DNA of 39,507 bases from Paludibacteraceae bacterium (GTDB lineage Bacteria > Bacteroidota > Bacteroidia > Bacteroidales > Paludibacteraceae): contig JAFSTB010000002.1 in assembly GCA_017450685.1 (NCBI GenBank), positions 1 to 39,507 on the forward strand. Direction: 5' to 3'. Below the pieces are notes generated by a model that made no database searches, had not been told where the DNA came from, and was given only the letters and a program-made list of their open reading frames with translations. The position numbers were made by a program, and so were the translations under genes. Positions 29,803-38,068 of the stretch are shown here, piece by piece; within the stretch, counting starts at the first letter, position 1; each line of letters begins with the position of its first letter.

Positions 29803-30567
29803 ATGAAACGCACTATATATGAATTTTTGCTTGTGTGTTTAGTCAGTGTCACACTCACCGGCTGCTATACACACCGACAGGTGGGACTGCTTCAGGAACG
29901 CGATAAACTGCCACACTACGACAGCGTGCCATACGAACCTTATCGTCTGCAAGTTAACGACGAGATTATCTATCGCGTCATTACTCTCGACGAGACCTTG
30001 GCTAAGACACTTGCCGTCAATCAATCGCTCTCAGGCGGTAGTGGTCAGTACGCACGTGGCTATCGTATCTATTCCGACGGTACGGTGGACCTGCCTTTCC
30101 TGCCACCTATCAAACTGGAAGGACTAACCGAAAGAGAAGCACAGGATACACTGAAAAAATACATGCGCGAACTTATACCGGATGCTGAGGTGAAACTGGC
30201 ACTTTCCAATAAACAATTCATCGTTCTTGGTGATATAGGTTCGGGCGTAAGGTATATATATAAGGAGCGTATGACTATCTATCAAGCCTTGGCTATGACG
30301 GGCGATGTGCAGAATAGAGGCGACCGTAAGCATGTACGCATCATCCGACCGCACGGCAATGATAAACCGGAGATACTCGAGTTCGATATAAGACCAAACA
30401 GCCTTATCAACTCTAAATACTATTATATCTATCCCAACGACCTTATATATGTCAATCGAGATACGTCAAGTTACTATAAACAAGAGACTTATCCTGCCTT
30501 TCTCGGTATGATAACATCTTATATCACAGTCTTGCTCTTAGTGCTTAATTATATCCCCGGTTTCTGA
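29803..30567 (+). CDS. Polysaccharide export lipoprotein, Wza-like (copy 2)
   Basis: A 254-residue paralogue of the preceding gene. It has a lipobox LTGC (lipid Cys21) and an export domain YEPYRLQVNDEIIYRVIT with SDGTVDLPFLPPIKLEGLTEREA. The SLBB-like part reads KERMTIYQALAMTGDVQNRGDRKHVRIIRP, and a C-terminal hydrophobic segment ends it. The two copies share layout but are clearly diverged. Together with wzc they form the envelope-spanning export apparatus. Whether the two make a mixed ring or serve separate channels is unknown. Confidence 0.9.
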   Translation: MKRTIYEFLLVCLVSVTLTGCYTHRQVGLLQERDKLPHYDSVPYEPYRLQVNDEIIYRVITLDETLAKTLAVNQSLSGGSGQYARGYRIYSDGTVDLPFLPPIKLEGLTEREAQDTLKKYMRELIPDAEVKLALSNKQFIVLGDIGSGVRYIYKERMTIYQALAMTGDVQNRGDRKHVRIIRPHGNDKPEILEFDIRPNSLINSKYYYIYPNDLIYVNRDTSSYYKQETYPAFLGMITSYITVLLLVLNYIPGF

Positions 30568-30607
30568 CCATAGCACTATTATCTAACCATCTATACTCTT
30601 CTTCGTT

Positions 30608-33307
30608 ATGGCAAAAGATAATCCTTACTATTCCAATCCTAACCTCGATCCGTCGGAAAACCCCTATTCCGACCCGTACCAAGACTATCATATCGGTTCG
30701 CGTCAAGGCAATCCTTACAACCCCTATACGGATATGGGTGGTAAGAACCCGTATAACCCGTATCAGCAAAACCCATACCAGCAGAATCCTTACGCCAATC
30801 CGTATCAGAACCCGTATATGTCGGCTCCCTATTCCGCTCAGCAGGACGATGACGGCGATGAAGGTAGCGGTTTCAACATAATGGAATGGGTAGCGCGAGT
30901 GGTACACTATTGGTATCTGTTCGTCATTGCCGCTGCTATCGGTTACGGTGTGGCTGCACTGCTCAACCGCAAATGGATAGAAGAGTATGAGTCGTCAGGT
31001 ACTATCCTTATCAAAGAAGTAGGAAGTCAGTTCGCCTCACAAAGTGCACTTATGACCGGCTTCGGCTTGGAACCTGTTTATAAGAACATCAACAACCAGT
31101 TGGTGCTGCTCACCTCTTACGACCTCGTCTCACGCGTCATTGACTCTCTTCCCTTCCTGCAAGTGGACTATAACACACGAGGCAGATTCAAGACACGCAA
31201 CCTCTACCATAACACACCCGTTATCATCGAACCGATAGAAGTGGATGAGTCGGTCAAAGGACTGCTCTTCCGATGTGTCTTCAATGGCGACGGCACTATG
31301 ACCGTCACCTCCACCGACGAGAGACGACCATACGAAGCCACCATAAGATACGGAGAAAAAGTGACATCACCTTATTTTACAGCCTACTTCTGGCCCAGCG
31401 AACATATAAGTCAGTCCGGACAAATCTTCTTCCGCTTCCGTACGAAAAACGGACTGGTTAATGAATTCACCAGCAAGATGCGTCACGACTTTGTTATGAA
31501 CGGAAGTAGTGTGCTGCGCCTATCATTGCGTAGTCAGACACCTGACCGCGACTGCGAGTTCATCAATAAGTTGGCAGAGATCTATCTCTTGCATAACCTC
31601 GAACAAAAGAACCAAGTGGCTGACCGCACCATCGAGTTCATCGACCGACAGTTGGCTATGCTGCAAACATCGCTCGCACAGAGTGAAGGTGCTATGACCG
31701 ACTTCCGACAAAAGAATAAGTTTATGAACGTGAATGCCTATACCGGCGAGTTGATGTCGAAGATGGCATTGTACGATGATCAGATGCTCAACATACGACT
31801 CAAAGAGACCTACCTTACCTACCTTACCAATTATCTGCATCAGTCTATCGACCAAGGCACCATCGCTTCACCTTCTACATTAGGATTATCGGAAAGCAAC
31901 CTGAGCAGCCTGGTCAGCCAAATGAACACCTTGCAATTGCAACGTGGCGAACTATCGCCCAAAAACGTTTATTATGCCAAACTGACACAAGACATCAATA
32001 ATGTCAAACTGGCACTGGAAGAAGTGATTAAGTCTATTCGTGCTAATATCGACATAGAGAAAGCCGACCTCCGACTGCGTTATAGCGAAGTGGAAGCCGA
32101 GATGCAAAAACTGCCGGGCAAAGAGTTGGAAATGGTCAGCATCGAACGTAACTATCGTATCGACGACAGTTACTACACTTTCTTCCTGCAAAAACGCGCC
32201 GAGGCAGAGATACAGAAAGCCAGTAACACACCCGATAACGAGATCCTCGACCGCGCACGTATGCAGTATATAGTCAATCGCGGCAGCAAACGTACCACTA
32301 CATCCACCTGTATTGCTGTGGCTCTGATGATACCGCTTATCCTGATTATCCTCACCGAGATAACCAACGACAAAGTGCGTACACCTAAAGAGGCAGAGGG
32401 ATTGAGCAACTTCCGGCTCATCGGTTCCATACGCCACGCTACCACTCAGAACCCGACACTGGTCAAAGCCTCACCAAGATCCAGTTATTCAGAGATGTTG
32501 CGAGCGATACGAACACGCGTGGAGTTTATCACCGGCAAGAAACAAGGTATTTATCTGTGTGTTACATCCACTGAATCAGGCGATGGTAAAACTTTCCTCT
32601 GTTCCAACCTCGCCGCATTATATGCACTCACAGGCAAAAAAACACTGCTTATCGACCTTGATATCCGCAAACCTAACCTGCATACCAAGTTAGGTCTTGT
32701 GGAACATACATTGGGTATAAGTAACTATCTCAATGGCGACTGCGAATTGGATGAGGTGTTAATCAAGGACTCACCCTTCGATTTCGACTTCATCCCTGCC
32801 GGTACCATACCGCCTAACCCCGGCGAACTTATCCACTCCGACAAACTGACCCAACTGCTTGACCAACTCAAGACGGAGTACGACTTCATCATCATCGATA
32901 CCTCACCTATCGGACAAGTCCCCGACGCATACTCTATCATTGAGCAGACCGATACCACGCTGTTCGTCATCCGATGCTTGCAAACCTCTAAGTCGTTCTG
33001 CAAACAGACATTGCAACAGTTGGCTATCAACCACCGCAATAAAGTCAATCTTGTCCTTTCCGACATACCCACCAGCGGCTTCCATCTCGGTTATGGCTAT
33101 GGTTATGGCTACGGCTACGGCTATGGCACATCCTACGGCTATGGCTATGGTAACGGTAGCGGCTATGGCTACGGATATGGCTATGGCTACGGCTACGGAG
33201 GTAGTAAGAATAACTGGAGATATAAGTACGGCAAGTACTACAATCGCCTCTTCAAGAGACCCGAAAAAGAGGAAGTGAACTATTATATGGACGATGACGA
33301 AGCATAG
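30608..33307 (+). CDS. wzc: Wzc-like polysaccharide co-polymerase / tyrosine autokinase
   Basis: An 899-residue inner-membrane protein that controls chain length and export through its kinase cycle. Order of parts: a Pro/Tyr-rich cytoplasmic tail (about 1-85) with many NPY units; first membrane helix about 100-119 (WYLFVIAAAIGYGVAALL); Wzz-like periplasmic domain with coiled coils; second membrane helix about 564-584; BY-kinase domain with Walker A TESGDGKTF (about 655), Walker A' LLIDLDIRKPN (about 680) and Walker B FIIIDTSP (about 760). The C-terminal tail holds long runs of GY followed by YKYGKYYNRL and NYYMDDDEA, the usual autophosphorylated Tyr cluster. The Tyr-rich N-terminal tail is unusual. 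Confidence 0.94.
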   Translation: MAKDNPYYSNPNLDPSENPYSDPYQDYHIGSRQGNPYNPYTDMGGKNPYNPYQQNPYQQNPYANPYQNPYMSAPYSAQQDDDGDEGSGFNIMEWVARVVHYWYLFVIAAAIGYGVAALLNRKWIEEYESSGTILIKEVGSQFASQSALMTGFGLEPVYKNINNQLVLLTSYDLVSRVIDSLPFLQVDYNTRGRFKTRNLYHNTPVIIEPIEVDESVKGLLFRCVFNGDGTMTVTSTDERRPYEATIRYGEKVTSPYFTAYFWPSEHISQSGQIFFRFRTKNGLVNEFTSKMRHDFVMNGSSVLRLSLRSQTPDRDCEFINKLAEIYLLHNLEQKNQVADRTIEFIDRQLAMLQTSLAQSEGAMTDFRQKNKFMNVNAYTGELMSKMALYDDQMLNIRLKETYLTYLTNYLHQSIDQGTIASPSTLGLSESNLSSLVSQMNTLQLQRGELSPKNVYYAKLTQDINNVKLALEEVIKSIRANIDIEKADLRLRYSEVEAEMQKLPGKELEMVSIERNYRIDDSYYTFFLQKRAEAEIQKASNTPDNEILDRARMQYIVNRGSKRTTTSTCIAVALMIPLILIILTEITNDKVRTPKEAEGLSNFRLIGSIRHATTQNPTLVKASPRSSYSEMLRAIRTRVEFITGKKQGIYLCVTSTESGDGKTFLCSNLAALYALTGKKTLLIDLDIRKPNLHTKLGLVEHTLGISNYLNGDCELDEVLIKDSPFDFDFIPAGTIPPNPGELIHSDKLTQLLDQLKTEYDFIIIDTSPIGQVPDAYSIIEQTDTTLFVIRCLQTSKSFCKQTLQQLAINHRNKVNLVLSDIPTSGFHLGYGYGYGYGYGYGTSYGYGYGNGSGYGYGYGYGYGYGGSKNNWRYKYGKYYNRLFKRPEKEEVNYYMDDDEA
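30614..30835 (+). repeat. NPY-rich repeat coding region (wzc 5' end)
   Basis: The start of wzc encodes repeated NPY-type units (NPYNPYTD, NPYNPYQQ, NPYQQNPYANPYQNPY) with related DNA units such as AACCCGTAT and AATCCTTAC. The repeats are degenerate and in frame. Confidence 0.8.
33089..33201 (+). repeat. GGCTAY hexanucleotide array (wzc 3' end)
   Basis: An array of about 17 Gly-Tyr codon pairs (GGCTAT/GGCTAC/GGTTAT) with short interruptions. The 6-base unit keeps the frame, so slippage would change the number of C-terminal tyrosines without truncating the kinase. Confidence 0.88.
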
Positions 33308-33318
33308 TCCGCCGTTCC

Positions 33319-34320
33319 TTACTTGCGACGACTCTTAGGAAATAACTTCCTGAAACGAGTTAAAGGATTAGAAATGCTGCCGCCTGCCACTATAAGGCCG
33401 ACGGCAGTTATTATAAGCATTATACCCGATACCTCGCGAAGAGTGAGGCGCTCCGAGAAAAGAGTAATGCCGATAAGCACCGCTGTCACAGGCTCTAACG
33501 CACCAAGAATGGCGACAGGAGTGGAACCGATATGCTGGATGGCTATGGTCGAACAAGTGAAAGAAACAACGGTAGGCAATAATCCTAAGGCTATAAGATT
33601 CAACCATAGATACCACTTCTCCGCAGATGGAATGGTAAGATAACCATTGTAAGCAATTCCTGCTATATATACCAAAAGAGCAAAAAGCAGTATATAGAAG
33701 GTGATCTTGAGAGTGGGTATATGGTTCAGTCCGTGGCGGTTGATACCTATCAGGTAGATGGCGTAAGTGAGGGCTGAAACAAGTACAATGACCGTTCCTA
33801 TAAGGCTCAATGTTGCGCCATCGTTCTGCTTGTACAAAAGAAAGATACCTGCCGTGGTGGTCAATATGCAGAAGACGGTGCGAAGTGTCATCCTCTCATG
33901 AAAAAGCAGCGTCATAGCCACGGCTACCATTATCGGATAGACGAAAAGCAGAGTGGAAGCAATGCCGGCATCCATGTAGTTATAACTGACGAAAAGCGTC
34001 AATGACGATACACCCATCGAAATGCCCAAACCGAACAAAGGCAGCAGATAACGGCTCTCAATCTTAAAAATGGCAAAAGGGTGTGTAAGTGGCTGACGGA
34101 CACTAAGATGTCCGTCAGCATTCGTCTCCTGCGGCTGCCTGATAAGTAGCATTATGCCTATGGTTATCGCACCGAATAAGTAGCGAAAGAACAATACAGA
34201 GCAAGCATCCATACCATCGCTATATAGCGGCAAGGTAAAAAGCGGGTTCATACCATAGGTGATGGCGGCTATGGCTCCTAACAGATAACCTTTGATGATG
34301 TTTGAGTGGGGCGTGGGCAT
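33319..34320 (-). CDS. EamA/DMT-family membrane transporter
   Basis: A 333-residue protein with about ten hydrophobic helices in two EamA halves. The first ends near YNYMDAGIASTLLFVYPIMVAVAMTLLF and the second near IQHIGSTPVAILGALEPVTAVLIGITLFSERLT, both typical of drug/metabolite transporters. The substrate cannot be read from the sequence. It follows the GH106-like lipoprotein gene by 19 bases, so the two are probably co-transcribed. Its 3' end faces wzc with only an 11-base gap. Confidence 0.9.
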   Translation of the reverse strand: MPTPHSNIIKGYLLGAIAAITYGMNPLFTLPLYSDGMDACSVLFFRYLFGAITIGIMLLIRQPQETNADGHLSVRQPLTHPFAIFKIESRYLLPLFGLGISMGVSSLTLFVSYNYMDAGIASTLLFVYPIMVAVAMTLLFHERMTLRTVFCILTTTAGIFLLYKQNDGATLSLIGTVIVLVSALTYAIYLIGINRHGLNHIPTLKITFYILLFALLVYIAGIAYNGYLTIPSAEKWYLWLNLIALGLLPTVVSFTCSTIAIQHIGSTPVAILGALEPVTAVLIGITLFSERLTLREVSGIMLIITAVGLIVAGGSISNPLTRFRKLFPKSRRK

Positions 34321-34339
34321 AGGCTTTTCGTGGTGATAG

Positions 34340-36328
34340 TTATTCGCTTCTCAGGTGTGGAGCGGTGTAGTTGAGGTCAATGAGTTGAACGCCGTCAGTA
34401 TTGATATGCAGCATCAACGATTCGTTCGGACGGAAACGCAGCGTCAGAGTATCGGTTCTGCCGTGATGGTTGACCGTTATATCGCGCTCACTACCTTGGT
34501 CGGTGAAAGCATACTCATACTCAAGCGGATAGCGTATAGTCTGTGTCATAGGGTTAGCAACGAAAGCGAAATAGTCGTTGCCATCGGCGCGTACCCAGAA
34601 GTCGGGTAGGTTAGTGCCTTCAATGAGAGGCAAGGAGGTGACTATGCTATCGTAGTTCCGGCTTACCGTAGGCATCTTTTGCAAAGCGTTCAGGGCAGCC
34701 TCATATTCAGCCTCGTGCTTCACCTTACCCGGCTCTTTGGGTAAACGGGCAAGACAGATGGGCAGACCCTCACCCGCAAGGCGTACTAAGGTCTGCAATG
34801 CCGTGAGTTCCATATATTCAACGTCGGTGTAAAGGGAGCGGAAAGTCGTTTTGCCGCACTCAAGAACGCCATCGGCAAAGTGCGCGTCGGTAAGGAAATG
34901 TTCGTTAACCCACATAGGCTGTCTGCCTTTCAACTGTTCAGGTGTTTGGATGAAGCGCATCTCATATTGTCCCCATAGCCATTTCATCTGTTCGTTCACT
35001 TCCGGAGGATAGGCACCTGCCATCCATGCATCCTCCAAGGGCATATACACAGCCACGTCGGTGTAGTTGACACCGCGACGCATATAGTCCTGCACGGTGG
35101 TCATATAGCGGTTGAAGTTCGTGAGAGGCTCACCGGTAAGGTTGTTCTCCGGGTGCATACTTACTTGACAGGTGGTGTAGAAATAGTTGCTGCTGTCGCC
35201 TAATTGGTTGAAGGGCATACCGTGCCATATCACTTGGTTGGTGCCGTTAGCAAACAGTGCATCGCATATAAGGCGAAGGTCGGCTATCTGCTCCGTACCT
35301 TGGTGAGGTGAGTGACCGCGGAAGTTGTTATGTCTGAGGCTTGTCCAGCCGTAGGCGCAGGTGAAAGTCTCTGCCGTCACTGCATCTTTCTTTCCGAGTG
35401 TGGCAGCCGAGGCGGCTATCTTGCTGAAGCACGGCTCGTACAGGATAGCCTCAGTCTCAGGTATATCCACTAAGGTGAAAGCGGTGAGCAGGTCGGTGGG
35501 AGCACCGCCGCACTGTGCACGAGAGAAACAGTGGTTGCGGTTGGCATTGTCCGCAAATGGCTGATAAAACTCGCGCAAGACATAACCAGACAGAGTATGC
35601 ATATAGTCGTAGAACACCTCGTGGTCATAAACCTCGTGAGTTCGCATATCAAGCAGTTGAGTATCACGCAGATAAGGCAATATATCATAACCGTGTTCTG
35701 ACATAAAGGTCTGTTCAAATCCCGGTGTATAGAGATATTCCGTTTCCACTTCCCATGAGTCAACGAACAAGCCTGAACGACTACCTTTATATGCGTTTTT
35801 CAAGCCATCGTTCATCTTTTTGGCGTATCTTTCAAACACCTGTTTATTAAGGTGATTGATTATCAGTGCTTCGCGCGGGTGATCCCATACTAAAGGTCGG
35901 CGTGCTATCTCTGTGCTGTCAAAGAAGTTGCGTGTCTGGTCTCCGTCGGGTAGGTCCACATCGGCGAATGGCCACATAGTGCCGAAGGTGAAGTCACAGC
36001 CCAATCCTAATGAGTCGGCAACGCGCTTTGCCACTTCCACCGGCTCTGCCCACTGCTCTGATAAGAAAGCGGGGTGGGGAGTATTAGGGTCGCAGAACAT
36101 AGGGTATATCCAAGCAATCTCCACTCCTCCGAACTCGTGCTCTTTCATCCATACGAGTTGGTCGCGTACGGCATTGGTGTCAATCACGGCTGAATGCCAC
36201 CACCAACGAGTGTAAGGCTTGTGGTTGGGATAAAGGACTTGAGATTGTGGCTGTTGCTGTCCGCAACCTGTGAACATAGCCATGCCGATAAAGCAGAAGA
36301 CTATGCCAATGAAAACTGACTTTTTCAT
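34340..36328 (-). CDS. GH106-like glycoside hydrolase lipoprotein
   Basis: A 662-residue predicted lipoprotein (lipobox FTGC, lipid Cys22). The N-terminal part, PYTRWWWHSAVIDTNAVRDQL followed by EFGGVEIAWIYP, and the later DSWEVETEY and TAETFTCAYGW blocks resemble the alpha-L-rhamnosidase family GH106 and related hydrolases. It is shorter than typical GH106 enzymes and seems to lack much of the C-terminal beta domains. Substrate and activity are uncertain. No SusC/SusD pair is nearby, so it is not in a standard polysaccharide utilisation locus. Its promoter lies at 36367-36398, with a copy of the recurring palindrome. Confidence 0.7.
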   Translation of the reverse strand: MKKSVFIGIVFCFIGMAMFTGCGQQQPQSQVLYPNHKPYTRWWWHSAVIDTNAVRDQLVWMKEHEFGGVEIAWIYPMFCDPNTPHPAFLSEQWAEPVEVAKRVADSLGLGCDFTFGTMWPFADVDLPDGDQTRNFFDSTEIARRPLVWDHPREALIINHLNKQVFERYAKKMNDGLKNAYKGSRSGLFVDSWEVETEYLYTPGFEQTFMSEHGYDILPYLRDTQLLDMRTHEVYDHEVFYDYMHTLSGYVLREFYQPFADNANRNHCFSRAQCGGAPTDLLTAFTLVDIPETEAILYEPCFSKIAASAATLGKKDAVTAETFTCAYGWTSLRHNNFRGHSPHQGTEQIADLRLICDALFANGTNQVIWHGMPFNQLGDSSNYFYTTCQVSMHPENNLTGEPLTNFNRYMTTVQDYMRRGVNYTDVAVYMPLEDAWMAGAYPPEVNEQMKWLWGQYEMRFIQTPEQLKGRQPMWVNEHFLTDAHFADGVLECGKTTFRSLYTDVEYMELTALQTLVRLAGEGLPICLARLPKEPGKVKHEAEYEAALNALQKMPTVSRNYDSIVTSLPLIEGTNLPDFWVRADGNDYFAFVANPMTQTIRYPLEYEYAFTDQGSERDITVNHHGRTDTLTLRFRPNESLMLHINTDGVQLIDLNYTAPHLRSE

Positions 36329-36366
36329 AATACTGTCTTATCGTTTATTATTTCGATATAAAATTG

Positions 36367-36398
36367 CAAAAGTACATTGATATTGTTTATTGCGCAAA
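36367..36398 (-). promoter_or_regulatory. Promoter of the GH106-like gene (TTTG-N20-TActTTTG)
   Basis: On the minus strand TTTG (36398-36395), exactly 20 bases, then TACTTTTG (36374-36367). The ATG lies about 39 bases downstream of the -7 box. The -33 box is inside palindrome copy 3. Confidence 0.82.
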
Positions 36399-36410
36399 TA
36401 AATGCTCAAT
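36389..36410. repeat. Palindrome copy 3 (GH106-like gene promoter)
   Basis: ATTGCGCA-AATAAA-TGCTCAAT: 8-base arms with one mismatch and a 6-base centre. The -33 TTTG of the minus-strand promoter spans the last two centre bases and the first two bases of the right arm (read on the minus strand), exactly as in the other two copies. Confidence 0.75.
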
Positions 36411-36426
36411 TTTGCTTAAAAAATTG
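36407..36426. repeat. Small inverted repeat before the AAA-ATPase promoter
   Basis: CAATTTT-GCTTAA-AAAATTG: perfect 7-base arms and a 6-base centre, adjoining palindrome copy 3. The right arm ends in ATTG, which occupies the -33 position of the plus-strand promoter. Confidence 0.6.
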
Positions 36427-36454
36427 TGTATTTCAGTTTTTTGCACTATTTTTG
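36423..36454 (+). promoter_or_regulatory. Probable promoter of the AAA-ATPase gene
   Basis: ATTG at 36423-36426, 20 bases, then TATTTTTG at 36447-36454 (TAnnTTTG). The ATG at 36485 is 30 bases after the -7 box. The divergent promoters of this 156-base intergenic region lie back to back. Confidence 0.65.
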
Positions 36455-36484
36455 CGCGATTTATATCGTTTAACACATCCCTAT

Positions 36485-38068
36485 ATGGGTAGATTTATTA
36501 AAATAGGTAATGCAGGTTTTCGTGCTGTTATCAATGGCGGATTTGTAGATAAGAGTATGTTGATAGATGTTATCAATCAAACTCTTAATACGGAGCGACA
36601 ATATACATGTGTCAGTCGAGCAAGAAGGTTTGGCAAAACCATTGCGGCTAAGATGTTGTATGCTTATTATGACTGTTGGTGTGATTACGATGACTTGTTT
36701 GAGGGGTTGCAGATTAAGAATCAACCGTCTTTCTCCATTCACTATCATCGCTATCCGGTCATATATTTGGATATGACTGATTTCGTCACTCGTTATACCG
36801 CGAAGGAGTTAGTACCTCATATACAATCGGATGTCATTACCGAGTTGCGCGACACTTTTCCTTCCGTTGCATATCCTCTTAATGCCAATCTTTCTGATAC
36901 TCTGTATGCTATCGCATCCAATCGCACTCATGAGAAATTCATAACGATTATCGACGAGTGGGATGCACCTCTGCGCGAATATGCTGAAGGAAGCAACGCT
37001 GCTGAACAATATATCAATCTTCTTCGCGGCTTATTCAAGTCCGCCACTGCAATGTCCACTTTTGCAGGCGTGTATATGACAGGTATATTACCTATAAAAA
37101 AATATAAAACGCAGTCGGCACTCAATAATTTTCATGAATATTCAGCCGTTCAGCCTGGAGTGTTAGCAGAGTACTTCGGCTTCACCGCTGCTGAAGTGCA
37201 AAGACTGTGTGCAGATAGTCGGATTGACTACAAAGAACTCAAAGAGTGGTATGACGGCTATCAAATAGGCAATAGCAAGGAGATGTTTAATCCGACATCT
37301 GTCACCACCGCTTTGTATAATAGGTATTGCGACTGCTATTGGGCTAATTCAGGTGCATACGATGCTTTGTCGGCATATATAAGAATGAATTTCGATGGAC
37401 TTAAAGACGATGTGGTACGCTTATTGGCAGGCGGTGATTGTCATGTGGATACCACCAGTTTCCAAAATGACCTGCATATAGTGAGAACAAAAGATGATGT
37501 CCTGACCCTCTTAATCCATTTGGGATATTTGTCTTACGATAGAAATACCAAGACTTGCCGTATCCCTAATAGAGAGGTGTCCGTGGAGTTCAAAAACGCC
37601 ATCGTGGCCGAGACCGGTTGGATGGTAATCGCTAATGCAATCAAACAATCGCAACAACTGCTGAATGATACACTTAACGGTAATCAGCAAGCAGTGGCAA
37701 AAGCACTGGATGCCATCCATTCTGATAATACCAGTGTTTTGCAATATAACGATGAAAACTCATTGGCTTGTGTCCTTTCAATAGCCTATTATGCTGCTAA
37801 AAAAGACTATACTTTAATACATGAACTGCCTGACGGAAAAGGATTTGCAGATGTTCTCCTACTGCCAAGACAAGGATGCCTCTTACCACCTATAATACTT
37901 GAATTAAAGTATAACAAATCCGCCGATACGGCTATCAAACAGATAGTGGAAAAACGCTATGATGGAGAGTTGAAAAACTATGCCGCTAAAGTAGTTCTTG
38001 TCGGCATTAACTATGATAAAAAATCTAAACAACACGAATGTAAGATACAGTTATGGCAAATGCAATAG
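36485..38068 (+). CDS. AAA-ATPase with C-terminal PD-(D/E)XK nuclease-like domain
   Basis: A 527-residue protein of the AAA-ATPase_like / PDDEXK_9 family (older DUF1703), abundant in Bacteroidota. The start is ATG 36485 (MGRFIKIGNAGFRAVI). The N-terminal part includes GGFVDKSMLIDVIN and a short P-loop RARRFGKT (about 44-51); ITIIDEWDAPLRE is the Walker B-like region. The C-terminal domain has GKGFADVLLLP and IILELKYNKSADTAIKQI, giving the Asp and E-x-K residues of the nuclease fold. The function of this family is unproven. A mobile or conflict-related role is often suspected. Its end overlaps the ABC ATPase start by 16 bases. Confidence 0.88.
   Translation: MGRFIKIGNAGFRAVINGGFVDKSMLIDVINQTLNTERQYTCVSRARRFGKTIAAKMLYAYYDCWCDYDDLFEGLQIKNQPSFSIHYHRYPVIYLDMTDFVTRYTAKELVPHIQSDVITELRDTFPSVAYPLNANLSDTLYAIASNRTHEKFITIIDEWDAPLREYAEGSNAAEQYINLLRGLFKSATAMSTFAGVYMTGILPIKKYKTQSALNNFHEYSAVQPGVLAEYFGFTAAEVQRLCADSRIDYKELKEWYDGYQIGNSKEMFNPTSVTTALYNRYCDCYWANSGAYDALSAYIRMNFDGLKDDVVRLLAGGDCHVDTTSFQNDLHIVRTKDDVLTLLIHLGYLSYDRNTKTCRIPNREVSVEFKNAIVAETGWMVIANAIKQSQQLLNDTLNGNQQAVAKALDAIHSDNTSVLQYNDENSLACVLSIAYYAAKKDYTLIHELPDGKGFADVLLLPRQGCLLPPIILELKYNKSADTAIKQIVEKRYDGELKNYAAKVVLVGINYDKKSKQHECKIQLWQMQ

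Noticed and set aside
27956..33307. Complete capsule biosynthesis locus
   Set aside because: No glycosyltransferase, initiating transferase, flippase or polymerase is present; only one sugar-nucleotide enzyme and export parts.
34340..36328. Polysaccharide utilisation locus around the GH106-like gene
   Set aside because: No SusC/SusD-like pair, sensor or further glycoside hydrolase is adjacent; only an EamA transporter follows.
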